Below, in pieces: positions 7,232 through 14,037 of a stretch of 14,037 nucleotides of DNA. Position 1 is the first letter of the stretch, and every line of letters begins with the position of its first letter. Both the position numbers and the translations under genes were made by a program. The notes below the pieces were generated by a model, which saw nothing but the letters and a program-made list of their open reading frames with translations, was not told where the DNA came from and did no database searches. The DNA is from Hydrogenophaga sp. GTDB taxonomy: Bacteria > Pseudomonadota > Gammaproteobacteria > Burkholderiales > Burkholderiaceae_C. The stretch spans positions 1 through 14,037 of the forward strand of contig JAJNQE010000148.1 of the NCBI GenBank assembly GCA_021154985.1. Reading direction: 5' to 3'.

Positions 7232-7305
7232 AAATGGGGTATCGAGCCAAATTATGGGGTAATTTTGAAATTAATTACCCCATTTAAACCAACAATACCC
7301 CATTT
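7232..7305. promoter_or_regulatory. Nested four-box palindromic operator upstream of fic
   Basis: ATGGGGTA occurs at 7234-7241 and 7254-7261, and its complement TACCCCAT at 7276-7283 and 7296-7303. The outer pair extends to exact 11-bp arms (7232-7242 with 7295-7305), as does the inner pair (7254-7264 with 7273-7283). Both share one centre of symmetry at 7268.5, and box starts are spaced 20, 22 and 20 bp, about two helical turns each, so all four would lie on one face of the DNA. The region covers positions 16-89 upstream of the fic start codon. The natural candidate binder is the winged helix of the Fic protein itself; this is inference. Confidence 0.8.
7268..7295 (-). promoter_or_regulatory. 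Candidate fic promoter inside the operator
   Basis: On the minus strand TTGTTG (complement of 7290-7295) is followed after 16 nt by TAATTT (complement of 7268-7273). These would serve as -35 and -10 with a start near 7261 and a leader of about 45 nt. Three of the four operator boxes overlap the elements or the start point, so occupancy would block transcription. The match is moderate only. Confidence 0.4.
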
Positions 7306-7396
7306 ACCGCCTCATCCGCAAGCTTGCCGGGAGCGACGGTGCACGGCCTGCTCGATACGCACCAGCCCAAGCGGCAACTCGCCGGCCAACCGCCTT
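7306..7396. other. Gene-free spacer between alpha-E gene and fic operator
   Basis: These 91 bp return to high GC after the AT-rich operator. I see no terminator, RNA gene or convincing coding stretch in them. Confidence 0.4.
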
Positions 7397-8356
7397 TCAG
7401 CCCGCCGGCACCAGAAAGTCCTTGCTGATGCGCCCGCCCAGTTCGTTCACCCGGTCCAGGAACTGGGTGAGGAAGGCATGCAGGCCGGTGGCCAGGATTT
7501 CGTCGATGCGGGCGTACTGCAGGTCGGCCTTGAGCTTGCCGGCGCGGCGCAGGGTCTCGGCTGAGAGGTCGTTGGAGACCACGGTGAGGTTGTTGACCAC
7601 CTCGTTCAGGCTGGCGGCCAGGCTGCGCGGCATGTCGGCGCGCAAGATGAGCAGCTCGGCCACGCGCTCGGGCGAGATCACGTCGCGGTAGACCTTGCGG
7701 TAGACCTCGAAGCCGCTCACGCTGCGCAGGATGGCGCTCCAGTGGTAGAAGTCGTATTCCTGATCGAGCTCGCTGGCGGCGCCGAAGAAGTCGCTGTGCA
7801 CGGCGTGGAACTTCACGTCGAGCAGGCGCGCCGTGTTGTCGGCCCGCTCCAGGAAGGTGCCCATGCGGTAGAAGTGGAACGCTTCGTCTTGCAGCATGGT
7901 GCCGATGGCCACACCGCGCGAGAGGTGCGAACGGAACTTGACCCACTCGAAGAATTCGCTCGGGTCGCGCTCGAAGTTCTTGCTCTTGATCATGCGGCCG
8001 AGTTCCAGCCAGGTCTGGTTTTGGGTTTCCCAGAGTTCGGTGGTGAGCGCGCCGCGCACGGCCCGGGCGTTTTCACGCGCGGCCTTCAGGCAGGTGGCGA
8101 TGCTGGACGGGTTGGACTCGTCGCGCACCATGAAGTCGAGCACGTTGCGCGGCGTGATTTCCTTGCCGTATTTCATGGTGTAGGTGGGCATGAGCTCGCT
8201 GATGATCAGCAAACCCTCCCAGCCCACCTGCGCCACAGCAGCGCTTTGGGGCAGCAGCGAGGTCTGGTAGTTCACGTCGAGCATGCGGGCGGTGTTCTCC
8301 GCGCGCTCGGTGTAGCGGGACATCCAGAAGAGGTGGTCGGCGGTGCGTGACAGCAT
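7397..8356 (-). CDS. Alpha-E domain protein (DUF403)
   Basis: A 319-aa, largely helical cytoplasmic protein that begins with the family hallmark MLSRTADHLFWMSRYTERAE. The core motif ERAENTARMLDV (17-28) returns in the second half as ERADNTARLLDV (170-181), revealing an internal duplication of the helical unit. Alpha-E proteins have no demonstrated reaction that I can name; they occur almost always next to circularly permuted ATP-grasp and transglutaminase-like proteins and are predicted to serve in the same peptide-ligation pathway. The gene lies 62 bp downstream of the ATP-grasp gene on the same strand, so the two are probably cotranscribed, with a REP-like palindrome between them. ATG at 8356 is preceded by AGGGAC as ribosome site. 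Confidence 0.94.
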   Translation of the reverse strand: MLSRTADHLFWMSRYTERAENTARMLDVNYQTSLLPQSAAVAQVGWEGLLIISELMPTYTMKYGKEITPRNVLDFMVRDESNPSSIATCLKAARENARAVRGALTTELWETQNQTWLELGRMIKSKNFERDPSEFFEWVKFRSHLSRGVAIGTMLQDEAFHFYRMGTFLERADNTARLLDVKFHAVHSDFFGAASELDQEYDFYHWSAILRSVSGFEVYRKVYRDVISPERVAELLILRADMPRSLAASLNEVVNNLTVVSNDLSAETLRRAGKLKADLQYARIDEILATGLHAFLTQFLDRVNELGGRISKDFLVPAG

Positions 8357-8377
8357 GTTGGGTCCCTATAGTCAGAC

Positions 8378-8403
8378 GGGGTCAGAGCTGAAGATCTGAC
8401 TCC
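8378..8403. repeat. REP-like palindrome between the ATP-grasp and alpha-E genes
   Basis: GGGGTCAGA (8378-8386) and TCTGACTCC (8395-8403) form a 9-bp stem with one G-T pair and an 8-nt loop. Another partial copy, GTCAGAC, lies just before at 8371-8377. The GGGGTCAGA...TCTGAC(C/T)CC pattern resembles repetitive extragenic palindromes mobilised by IS200-like (RAYT) transposases in betaproteobacteria. That resemblance is from memory. As a transcript hairpin it could lower expression of alpha-E relative to the ATP-grasp gene or protect the upstream message. Confidence 0.55.
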
Positions 8404-8418
8404 AAGTCAATTCGATGT

Positions 8419-9858
8419 TCAGTCTTCCAATACCCAGGTGTCTTTCGTGCCCCCGCCTTGTGACGAGTTGACAACCAAAGACCCGTCTTTCAGAGCCACG
8501 CGCGTGAGGCCACCGGGCACCATCTGCACCTCTTTGCCGCTGAGCACAAAGGGGCGCAAATCAATGTGGCGCGGGGCCACGCCGCTTTGCACATACGTGG
8601 GGCAGGTCGAGAGCGAGAGCGTGGGCTGGGCGATGTAGCCGCCGGGGTTGGCGGCCACGGCCTTGCGGAAATCCTCGATCTCGGCCTGGGTGGAGGCCGG
8701 GCCCACCAGCATGCCGTAGCCGCCGGCGCCGTGCACCTCTTTCACCACCAGGTCCTTCATGTTGGCCATCATGTACTTGAGGTCTTCGGGCTCGCGCCCC
8801 ATGAAGGTGGGCACGTTGTTCAGGATGGGTTTCTGGCCGAGGTAGAACTCGATCATCTTGGGCACATAGGGGTAGATCGACTTGTCGTCGGCCACGCCGG
8901 TGCCCACCGCGTTGCAGATGGCCACATTGCCGCTGCGGTACACACCCAGCAGGCCCTCGCAGCCCAGCGTGGAGGTGGGGCGGAACACAGAGGGGTCGAG
9001 AAAGTCGTCGTCCACGCGGCGGTAAATCACGTCGACCCGCTTGGGGCCGCGCGTGGTGCGCATGTAGACGAAGTTGTCCTTCACAAACAGGTCCTGCCCT
9101 TCGACCAGTTCGATGCCCATTTGCTGCGCGAGGAAGGCGTGTTCGAAGTAGGCGCTGTTGTACATGCCGGGCGTGAGCACCACCACCGTGGGCTCGGCCG
9201 TGGTGGCCGGGCTCACCGCGCGCAGGGTTTCCAGCAGCAGGTCGGGGTAATGGGCCACCGGGGCCACTCGGTTGGAGCCGAAGAGTTCGGGGAAGAGCCG
9301 CATCATCATCTTGCGGTCTTCAAGCATGTAGCTCACGCCGCTGGGCACGCGCAGGTTGTCCTCCAACACGTAGTACTCGCCCACGCCGTCGGCGTTGGGC
9401 GCGCGCACGATGTCGACACCGGCGATGTGCGAGTAGATGTTGTGCGGCACGTCCACGCCCATCATCTCGGGGCGGAACTGCGCGTTCTGGAAAATCTGGT
9501 CGGCCGGCACGATGCCGGCCTTGATGATTTCCTGGTCGTGGTAGACGTCGTGGATGAAGCGGTTGAGCGCCGTCACACGCTGCACCAGGCCCTCTTCCAT
9601 GCTGTGCCACTCGTGCGCCGGGATGATGCGGGGAATCAGGTCGAACGGGATCAGGCGCTCGGTGCCCGAGCCGTCCTCGTCTTTGGCGCCGTACACCGCA
9701 AAGGTGATGCCGACACGCCGGAAGATCATTTCAGCCTCCTCCCGGCGGGCCGCCATCACCTCTTCGGGCTGCTGCGCCAGCCAGCGGGCGTAGTTCTCGT
9801 AATGGGCCCGGACCTCGCTGGGCGAGGCATTCATTTCGTCAAACATCGGTCTGCTCAT
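8419..9858 (-). CDS. Circularly permuted ATP-grasp protein (type 2, DUF404/DUF407)
   Basis: A 479-aa predicted ATP-dependent carboxylate-amine ligase. Family motifs in order are SHIAGVDIVR (143-152), YVLEDNLRVPSGVSYMLEDR (163-182), LTPGMYNSAYFEH (228-240), DVIYRRVDDDFLDP (276-289), NAVGTGVADDKSIYPYVP (316-333), VVKEVHGAGGYGMLVGP (371-387, with likely nucleotide-binding K373 and the glycine-rich loop), HIDLRPFVL (431-439) and SSQGGGTKDTWVLE at the end. All are intact and the length is normal. ATG at 9858 is chosen because AGGAG lies 10 nt upstream; a GTG seven codons earlier would swallow that site. Its partner alpha-E gene follows 62 bp downstream; comEC ends 54 bp upstream. The gene has a promoter-like sequence shared with the transglutaminase gene. 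The ligated substrates are unknown. Confidence 0.95.
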   Translation of the reverse strand: MSRPMFDEMNASPSEVRAHYENYARWLAQQPEEVMAARREEAEMIFRRVGITFAVYGAKDEDGSGTERLIPFDLIPRIIPAHEWHSMEEGLVQRVTALNRFIHDVYHDQEIIKAGIVPADQIFQNAQFRPEMMGVDVPHNIYSHIAGVDIVRAPNADGVGEYYVLEDNLRVPSGVSYMLEDRKMMMRLFPELFGSNRVAPVAHYPDLLLETLRAVSPATTAEPTVVVLTPGMYNSAYFEHAFLAQQMGIELVEGQDLFVKDNFVYMRTTRGPKRVDVIYRRVDDDFLDPSVFRPTSTLGCEGLLGVYRSGNVAICNAVGTGVADDKSIYPYVPKMIEFYLGQKPILNNVPTFMGREPEDLKYMMANMKDLVVKEVHGAGGYGMLVGPASTQAEIEDFRKAVAANPGGYIAQPTLSLSTCPTYVQSGVAPRHIDLRPFVLSGKEVQMVPGGLTRVALKDGSLVVNSSQGGGTKDTWVLED

Positions 9859-9868
9859 GGGCTTTTTT

Positions 9869-9873
9869 CTCCT
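9869..9873 (-). promoter_or_regulatory. Ribosome binding site deciding the ATP-grasp start
   Basis: AGGAG (complement of 9869-9873) lies 10 nt before ATG at 9858 and inside the longer reading frame that begins with GTG at 9879. It therefore supports the shorter protein. Confidence 0.7.
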
Positions 9874-9879
9874 GACCAC

Positions 9880-9911
9880 AGCATAGCAAGGAGTGGGCCA
9901 GCAAACGGTGA
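9880..9911 (-). promoter_or_regulatory. Promoter-like motif of the ATP-grasp/alpha-E pair
   Basis: On the minus strand this 32-bp stretch has TCACCGTT at its start and CTTGCTATGCT at its end. The end contains an extended -10 pattern, TGC followed by TATGCT. It is 22/32 identical, without gaps, to 12397-12428 before the transglutaminase gene. It starts one base after the comEC stop, so the pair need not depend on comEC transcription. A start about 7 nt after the -10 would leave a very short leader beginning at the AGGAG site. Confidence 0.5.
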
Positions 9912-9912
9912 A

Positions 9913-12345
9913 TCAAGGCTCCACCGGTGTGCCGGGGGCCGGATTCCGACCTTCGTGGTGCCAGTAACGCCGGCTGTCCAAGCGGTGGCATCGCACCGAG
10001 TCGGGCTCGGCGCTGCGCCAGGTGGCCGCGCCGCAGTCCGGTGAATTCACCCAGCGCACGCCGCGCTGCTGGTAACGCTCCAGCACGGCGGGCGCCGGGT
10101 GGCCGAAGCGGTTGCGGTAACCCGACTGCACCAGCACCCAGCGCGGCTGCAAGGTGTTGAGCAGCACCGGGCTGCTGGAGGTGAGGCTGCCATGGTGCGG
10201 CGCGAGCAGCACGGTGGCGCGGTCATCGGGCCGGGCCAGGGCCAGTTGCACCTCGCGCGCGGCGTCGATGTCGCCACCGAGCCAAGCGCTGTGGCGTGCG
10301 CTGGCCACGCGCAACACGCACGACATGGCGTTGCTGCTCAGCAGGCCCTCGCCTTCGGGGCCGTAGTCGTCGGGCAGCGGGCGCAGCACCTCGAAGTCCA
10401 CGCCGTCCCAGCTCCAGCGCTGACCCGCCACGCAGCGCTCGGCCGCCTCGGCGCTGAACGACGACAGCCAGTGGGCCTGCGGGTGCGCCGCGCGCACCGC
10501 CTCGGCACCCCCGGCGTGGTCGCTGTCGCGGTGGCTCACCACCACCGCGTCAAGCCGCTCGCCCAAGGCACGCAGCAGCGGCAGCACCACGCGGTCACCC
10601 GCATCGCTGTCGGGCCCGTAGCGCGGGCCGGTGTCGAACAGCAGGCTGTGCGCCGCCGTGCGCAGCAGCACCGCACTGCCCTGCCCCACGTCCAGCGCGA
10701 TCAGCTCGAACTCTCCCGGCGCCGGGCGCGGTGGTGCGTACAGCAGCGCGGGTGCCAGCAGCAGCAAGCCGGCTGAGCGCAGCACCCAGGGCAGGCGCAG
10801 CACCAGCAGCGCGCCGCCGGCCACCGCCGCCAGTGCCAGGGACCAGGGCGCCGCCGGGCGATAGACCGCAGCCCAACTGGCCTGCCCCACCCACTGCAGC
10901 CCTGAAGCCATGCCTTGCACCACCCAGGCCGCAGCGTCCCACAACGGCGGCAAGACCACGCCCAGCAGGGCCAGCGGCGTGATGAGCAGCGTGACCACCG
11001 GAATGGCCACCAGGTTGGCCAGCAAGCCCACCACCGAAAACTGCCCGAACAGCAGCAGCGTGAGCGGCGCCAGGGCGACGGTGACAACACCTTGCTCGCG
11101 CAGCAGCCCTGCGAACGAGCGGCCCGCACGCTGGAGCAGCCCGCCGGAAAGTGAGCGCCGGGCGCGCCCGGGATCGGTGGCAAACAGGATGCCCACCGCC
11201 ACAAAACTGAGCCAGAAACCCGGCTGCATGAGCGCCCACGGGTCCAGCTGCAACACGGCCGACATGGCCAGCAACCACACCACCGGCCATGGCCAGTGCC
11301 GCACACCCAGCCGCAGCGCCACCACCACGGCCAGCATGATCACGGTGCGCTGGGCCGGCACACCCCAGCCCGAAAACAGGGCGTAAGCCGCCGCCAGCGC
11401 CACGCCACCCAGGCTGGCCACCACCGGCACGGGCAGCGCCAGCAAGGCCTGCGGCCACACCGGGGCCAGCCGCCGCCAGCCCCAGGCCAGCAGCGCGGTG
11501 GCGAGCCAGGCAAACATGGTCACGTGAAGGCCCGAGATCGACATGAGGTGGGCCACACCGGTGGTGCGAAACAGCGCCCAGTCCTCGCGGTCGATGGCGG
11601 ACTGGTCGCCCACCACCAGCGCGGCCAGCACGCCGGCGGCGCGCGGGTCGTCCACGCGCTCGTCGATGCGTTCGCTCACCCGCTGGCGAAGGCTGTCCAG
11701 CGGATGGAGCCACGTGGAACCCAGCCGCTCGGGCACCGGGTCGCGCGGCCCGCTCTTCACGTGGCCCGTGGCCTGGATGCCGCGCTCCCAGAGCCAGTGT
11801 TCGCGGTCGAAACCATGCGGGTTCGACAGGCCGTGCGGGCTGCGCAGGCGCACCGTGAACCGCCAGCGCTCACCCGCCCGCACGCCCGGGCCCCGGCTGG
11901 TCATGTCCCACAAGGCGTCAGCGGCGGCGGGGCCGAAACCGCTGGTCCAGCCCAGCTGGATGCGCCCGGGCAATGCCACCGGCTGCCCGGCGCGCGTGGC
12001 CGATTCCACCGCCACGTCAAACCGCTCGCCCTGTGCCGTGCGTTGCGGCAACGAGGCCACGCGACCGACGAGCTCGATGTCGACGCCTTGCAGGGCCGGG
12101 TTCAGGGCGTGGCTGGCGAAGTGCGCGGCGCGTGCGCCGGTGAGACCGAAGCCGAGCAGGCACCCCATCAACAAGGCCAGGCCGGCGGCGACCCGACGGG
12201 CCGCGAAGCGCGACCCCAGCGCGAGGGCCAGTCCGGCGCACACCATGCAGGCATACCCCCACAGCGCCCACACAGCGGGCTGCTGCAACTGCAGCGCCAC
12301 GCCCAGCACCCAGCCCGACAGCGCCGCCAGCCACACGGCACGCAT
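9913..12345 (-). CDS. comEC: DNA internalization protein ComEC/Rec2
   Basis: The inner-membrane channel that carries single-stranded transforming DNA into the cytoplasm, full length at 810 aa. The N-terminus has membrane segments (about 5-70) and a soluble DUF4131-like part (about 85-200). The competence domain follows from about 235 to 510, with the hallmark GVAHLMSISGLHVTMF (263-278) and many hydrophobic helices. The C-terminal metallo-beta-lactamase-like domain (from about 546) has LDVGQGSAVLL (551-561), the metal-ligand motif SHRDSDHAGG (604-613), LGGDID (689-694) and LAPHHGS (714-720), so the putative nuclease site is intact. ATG at 12345 lacks a good ribosome site; a strong hairpin lies just upstream. 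It is read in the same direction as the ATP-grasp gene but is not functionally related to it by known biology. No other competence gene is in the window. Confidence 0.95.
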   Translation of the reverse strand: MRAVWLAALSGWVLGVALQLQQPAVWALWGYACMVCAGLALALGSRFAARRVAAGLALLMGCLLGFGLTGARAAHFASHALNPALQGVDIELVGRVASLPQRTAQGERFDVAVESATRAGQPVALPGRIQLGWTSGFGPAAADALWDMTSRGPGVRAGERWRFTVRLRSPHGLSNPHGFDREHWLWERGIQATGHVKSGPRDPVPERLGSTWLHPLDSLRQRVSERIDERVDDPRAAGVLAALVVGDQSAIDREDWALFRTTGVAHLMSISGLHVTMFAWLATALLAWGWRRLAPVWPQALLALPVPVVASLGGVALAAAYALFSGWGVPAQRTVIMLAVVVALRLGVRHWPWPVVWLLAMSAVLQLDPWALMQPGFWLSFVAVGILFATDPGRARRSLSGGLLQRAGRSFAGLLREQGVVTVALAPLTLLLFGQFSVVGLLANLVAIPVVTLLITPLALLGVVLPPLWDAAAWVVQGMASGLQWVGQASWAAVYRPAAPWSLALAAVAGGALLVLRLPWVLRSAGLLLLAPALLYAPPRPAPGEFELIALDVGQGSAVLLRTAAHSLLFDTGPRYGPDSDAGDRVVLPLLRALGERLDAVVVSHRDSDHAGGAEAVRAAHPQAHWLSSFSAEAAERCVAGQRWSWDGVDFEVLRPLPDDYGPEGEGLLSSNAMSCVLRVASARHSAWLGGDIDAAREVQLALARPDDRATVLLAPHHGSLTSSSPVLLNTLQPRWVLVQSGYRNRFGHPAPAVLERYQQRGVRWVNSPDCGAATWRSAEPDSVRCHRLDSRRYWHHEGRNPAPGTPVEP

Positions 12346-12367
12346 GGTCAGCGGGGCGGGCTCTGCG

Positions 12368-12394
12368 CCTCGGCCAGCGCGCGGCTGGCCGAGG
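12368..12394. repeat. Perfect 11-bp hairpin in the comEC leader
   Basis: CCTCGGCCAGC (12368-12378) and GCTGGCCGAGG (12384-12394) are exact inverted arms around a GCGCG loop. The hairpin ends 22 nt before the comEC start codon on the transcribed strand, and lies upstream of the transglutaminase promoter motif on the other. No T-run follows on either strand, so it does not look like an intrinsic terminator. It could influence comEC translation or separate the two divergent transcription units. Confidence 0.6.
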
Positions 12395-12396
12395 TG

Positions 12397-12428
12397 TCAT
12401 CGTTCTTTGGCGCAAGACTTGCTAGGAT
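12397..12428 (+). promoter_or_regulatory. Promoter-like motif of the transglutaminase gene
   Basis: This stretch starts with TCATCGTT and ends with CTTGCTAGGAT, giving an extended -10 (TGC then TAGGAT, -10 at 12423-12428) and no good -35. It aligns without gaps to 9880-9911 on the other strand, 22 of 32 positions identical, with the same orientation relative to its gene. A start near 12435 would give a leader of about 63 nt. Confidence 0.5.
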
Positions 12429-12497
12429 GGGTCTCAGCGCCCACGACACCCACGTTGCGCGACGTTTCATTGTTTCCTCCCCGTTGAAAGCCCTCAC

Positions 12498-14037
12498 ATG
12501 GCCATTCATGTTGCTCTGAGCCACATCACGCATTATCGATACGACCGGCTCGTCAAACTCGGCCCCCAGGTGGTGCGTTTGCGGCCCGCGCCGCACAGCC
12601 GCACCAAGGTTCTGTCGTACTCCCAACGCATCAAGCCCGAAGGCCATTTCATCAACTGGCAGCAGGACCCGTTTGCCAACTACCAGGCCCGCCTGGTCTT
12701 CCCCGAGCCCACCACCGAGTTCAAGGTCACGATCGACCTGGTGGTGGAAATGGCGGTCTACAACCCGTTCGACTTTTTCCTGGAGCCGCGCGCGGAGAAC
12801 TTCCCGTTCAGCTATGACGAAGAACAGAAAAAGGAGCTCGCGCCCTACCTCGTCACCGCGCCCATGACGCCGCTGCTCAAGGCGTATCTCGCCACGATTG
12901 ACCGCAAGGAACGCCGCACCATCGACTTTCTGGTCGATGTGAACCAGAAGCTGCAGAACGCGATCTCGTACACCATCCGCATGGAGCCGGGCGTGCAGGC
13001 GCCCGAAGAAACGCTCAAGCTGGGCAGCGGCTCCTGCCGCGACACCGGCTGGCTGCTGGTGCAGATCCTGCGCCACATGGGCCTGGCCGCGCGCTTTGTG
13101 TCGGGCTACCTAATTCAGCTCAAAAGCGACGTTAAATCGGTCGACGGCCCCAACGGTCCCGAGCAGGACTTCACCGACCTGCACGCCTGGTGCGAGGTCT
13201 TCCTGCCCGGTGCCGGCTGGATCGGCCTGGACCCCACTTCCGGCCTGCTCGCCGGTGAGGGGCACATTCCGCTGGCCTGCACACCCCAGCCTTCAAGCGC
13301 CGCGCCGGTGGAAGGCGCCATGGACAAATGCGAGGTGGAGTTCAGCCACCACATGGGCGTGACCCGCGTCTACGAGTCGCCCCGCGTCACCCTGCCCTAC
13401 ACCGACGACCAATGGGCCGGTGTGGTGGCCCTGGGCGAGAAGGTGGACGTGGACCTGAAGAAACACGACGTGCGCCTGACCATGGGCGGTGAGCCCACGT
13501 TTGTAGCCACCAGCGACCGCGATGCGGGCGAATGGAACACCGACGCGCTCGGCCCAACCAAACGCGGCTACGCCACCGAACTGCTGGACCGCCTGCGGGT
13601 GGAATACGGCGCCGGTGGATTCGTGCACATGGGCCAGGGCAAGTGGTACCCGGGCGAGCAGCTGCCGCGCTGGGCGCTCTCCCTGTTCTGGCGCGCCGAT
13701 GGCGAAACCATCTGGAACAACCCCGCGCTGCTGGCCGACGAGCGCGACGAAAAACACTACACCGCCGACGACGCGCGCCGTTTCACGCAGGCCTTGGCCC
13801 GCAAGCTCGGCCTGTCCACGCAGTACATCACCCCCGGGTTTGAAGACACCTGGTACTACCTCTGGCGCGAACGCCGCCTGCCGGTGAACGTGGACCCGTT
13901 CGATGCCAAGCTCGACGACGAACTGGAGCGCGCGCGCCTGCGCCGCGTGTTCACCCAAGGCCTGGAAGCCACCGTGGGCTATGTGCTGCCGCTGCAGGCC
14001 TCGGGGCCGGAAGGCGCCCTCTCCAACAACGGCAAAA
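12498..14037 (+). CDS. Transglutaminase-like protein fused to DUF2126 (putative amidoligase), 5' part
   Basis: The reading frame is open from ATG at 12498 to the window edge (513 codons and one base), so the gene is cut; full-length relatives exceed 1000 aa. The N-terminus MAIHVALSHITHYRYDR with VRLRPAPHSRTKV is the bacterial transglutaminase N-terminal domain (about 1-90). The transglutaminase core follows with the triad visible as GSGSCRDTGW (C180), TDLHAWCEVF (H229) and GLDPTSG (D245). After a linker, LTMGGEPTFV (327-336) and EWNTDALGPTKRGYA open the DUF2126 domain, regarded as a putative amidoligase. The family occurs with ATP-grasp and alpha-E proteins and is predicted to form, cut or exchange amide bonds on peptides; no substrate is established. 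A weak GAAAG lies 7 nt before the start. Divergent from comEC by 152 bp. Confidence 0.93.
   Translation, partial: MAIHVALSHITHYRYDRLVKLGPQVVRLRPAPHSRTKVLSYSQRIKPEGHFINWQQDPFANYQARLVFPEPTTEFKVTIDLVVEMAVYNPFDFFLEPRAENFPFSYDEEQKKELAPYLVTAPMTPLLKAYLATIDRKERRTIDFLVDVNQKLQNAISYTIRMEPGVQAPEETLKLGSGSCRDTGWLLVQILRHMGLAARFVSGYLIQLKSDVKSVDGPNGPEQDFTDLHAWCEVFLPGAGWIGLDPTSGLLAGEGHIPLACTPQPSSAAPVEGAMDKCEVEFSHHMGVTRVYESPRVTLPYTDDQWAGVVALGEKVDVDLKKHDVRLTMGGEPTFVATSDRDAGEWNTDALGPTKRGYATELLDRLRVEYGAGGFVHMGQGKWYPGEQLPRWALSLFWRADGETIWNNPALLADERDEKHYTADDARRFTQALARKLGLSTQYITPGFEDTWYYLWRERRLPVNVDPFDAKLDDELERARLRRVFTQGLEATVGYVLPLQASGPEGALSNNGK

Noticed and set aside
7325..7396. Short open stretch on the minus strand after the alpha-E stop that could be a gene remnant
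   Set aside because: About 25 codons without a start, ribosome site or recognisable family; too little to call a pseudogene.
9859..9879. GTG start seven codons earlier for the ATP-grasp protein
   Set aside because: The AGGAG ribosome site for ATG 9858 lies inside this extension, and the extra residues are not conserved in style.
8566..10044. Long open frame on the plus strand opposite the ATP-grasp gene
   Set aside because: It crosses the end of comEC and the intergenic gap and shows no recognisable motif; the ATP-grasp motifs on the other strand are intact.
11296..12519. Open plus-strand frame ending near the transglutaminase start
   Set aside because: Lies opposite comEC and runs through the hairpin and promoter region; composition is that of a shadow.
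12348..13076. Minus-strand open frame opposite the transglutaminase gene
   Set aside because: The plus-strand frame has the full transglutaminase triad and DUF2126 motifs and is the real gene; it runs off the window edge.

Overview
The window is high-GC chromosomal DNA with dense, mostly leftward genes. Protein features (a five-gene urtABCDE urea transporter, a ComEC of proteobacterial type) and a GC-rich intergenic repeat of a kind I associate with Comamonadaceae suggest a betaproteobacterium of the order Burkholderiales, probably Comamonadaceae (Hydrogenophaga/Acidovorax-like). This placement is inference from style and gene content; no rRNA gene is present.

Layout. (1) 4-246, rightward: a small glutaredoxin, convergent with the next block. 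(2) 256-6009, leftward: a complete urea ABC transporter operon read urtA-urtB-urtC-urtD-urtE. urtB/urtC and urtC/urtD overlap by ATGA, and urtD/urtE are 7 bp apart. urtA is separated from urtB by 163 bp holding several GC-rich hairpins. (3) 6170-7216, leftward: a Fic-family protein with an N-terminal inhibitory motif and a C-terminal winged helix. Its AT-rich upstream region holds four 8-bp boxes in a perfectly symmetric nested palindrome. (4) 7397-9858, leftward: an alpha-E (DUF403) protein and a circularly permuted ATP-grasp protein, separated by a REP-like palindrome. (5) 9913-12345, leftward: full-length comEC. (6) 12498 to the window edge, rightward: the first 513 codons of a transglutaminase-like/DUF2126 (putative amidoligase) protein.

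How the genes work together. UrtA binds urea in the periplasm, UrtB and UrtC form the inner-membrane channel and UrtD and UrtE are the ATPases, so the block is a high-affinity nitrogen-scavenging importer. No urease gene lies in the window, and the gene after urtE is convergent, so urease is not cotranscribed downstream. The ATP-grasp, alpha-E and transglutaminase/DUF2126 genes belong to families that repeatedly occur together and are predicted to make or attach peptides by amide ligation; their substrate is not established. Here comEC, a DNA-uptake channel gene, separates the two halves.

The most interesting unexplained structures are the symmetric four-box operator before fic (7232-7305), and a 32-bp promoter-like sequence with 22 identical positions upstream of both the ATP-grasp gene (9880-9911, leftward) and the transglutaminase gene (12397-12428, rightward). 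The latter suggests shared control of the split cluster. No gene-free stretch exceeds 300 bp. I see no tRNA, rRNA, CRISPR array, transposase or prophage gene.
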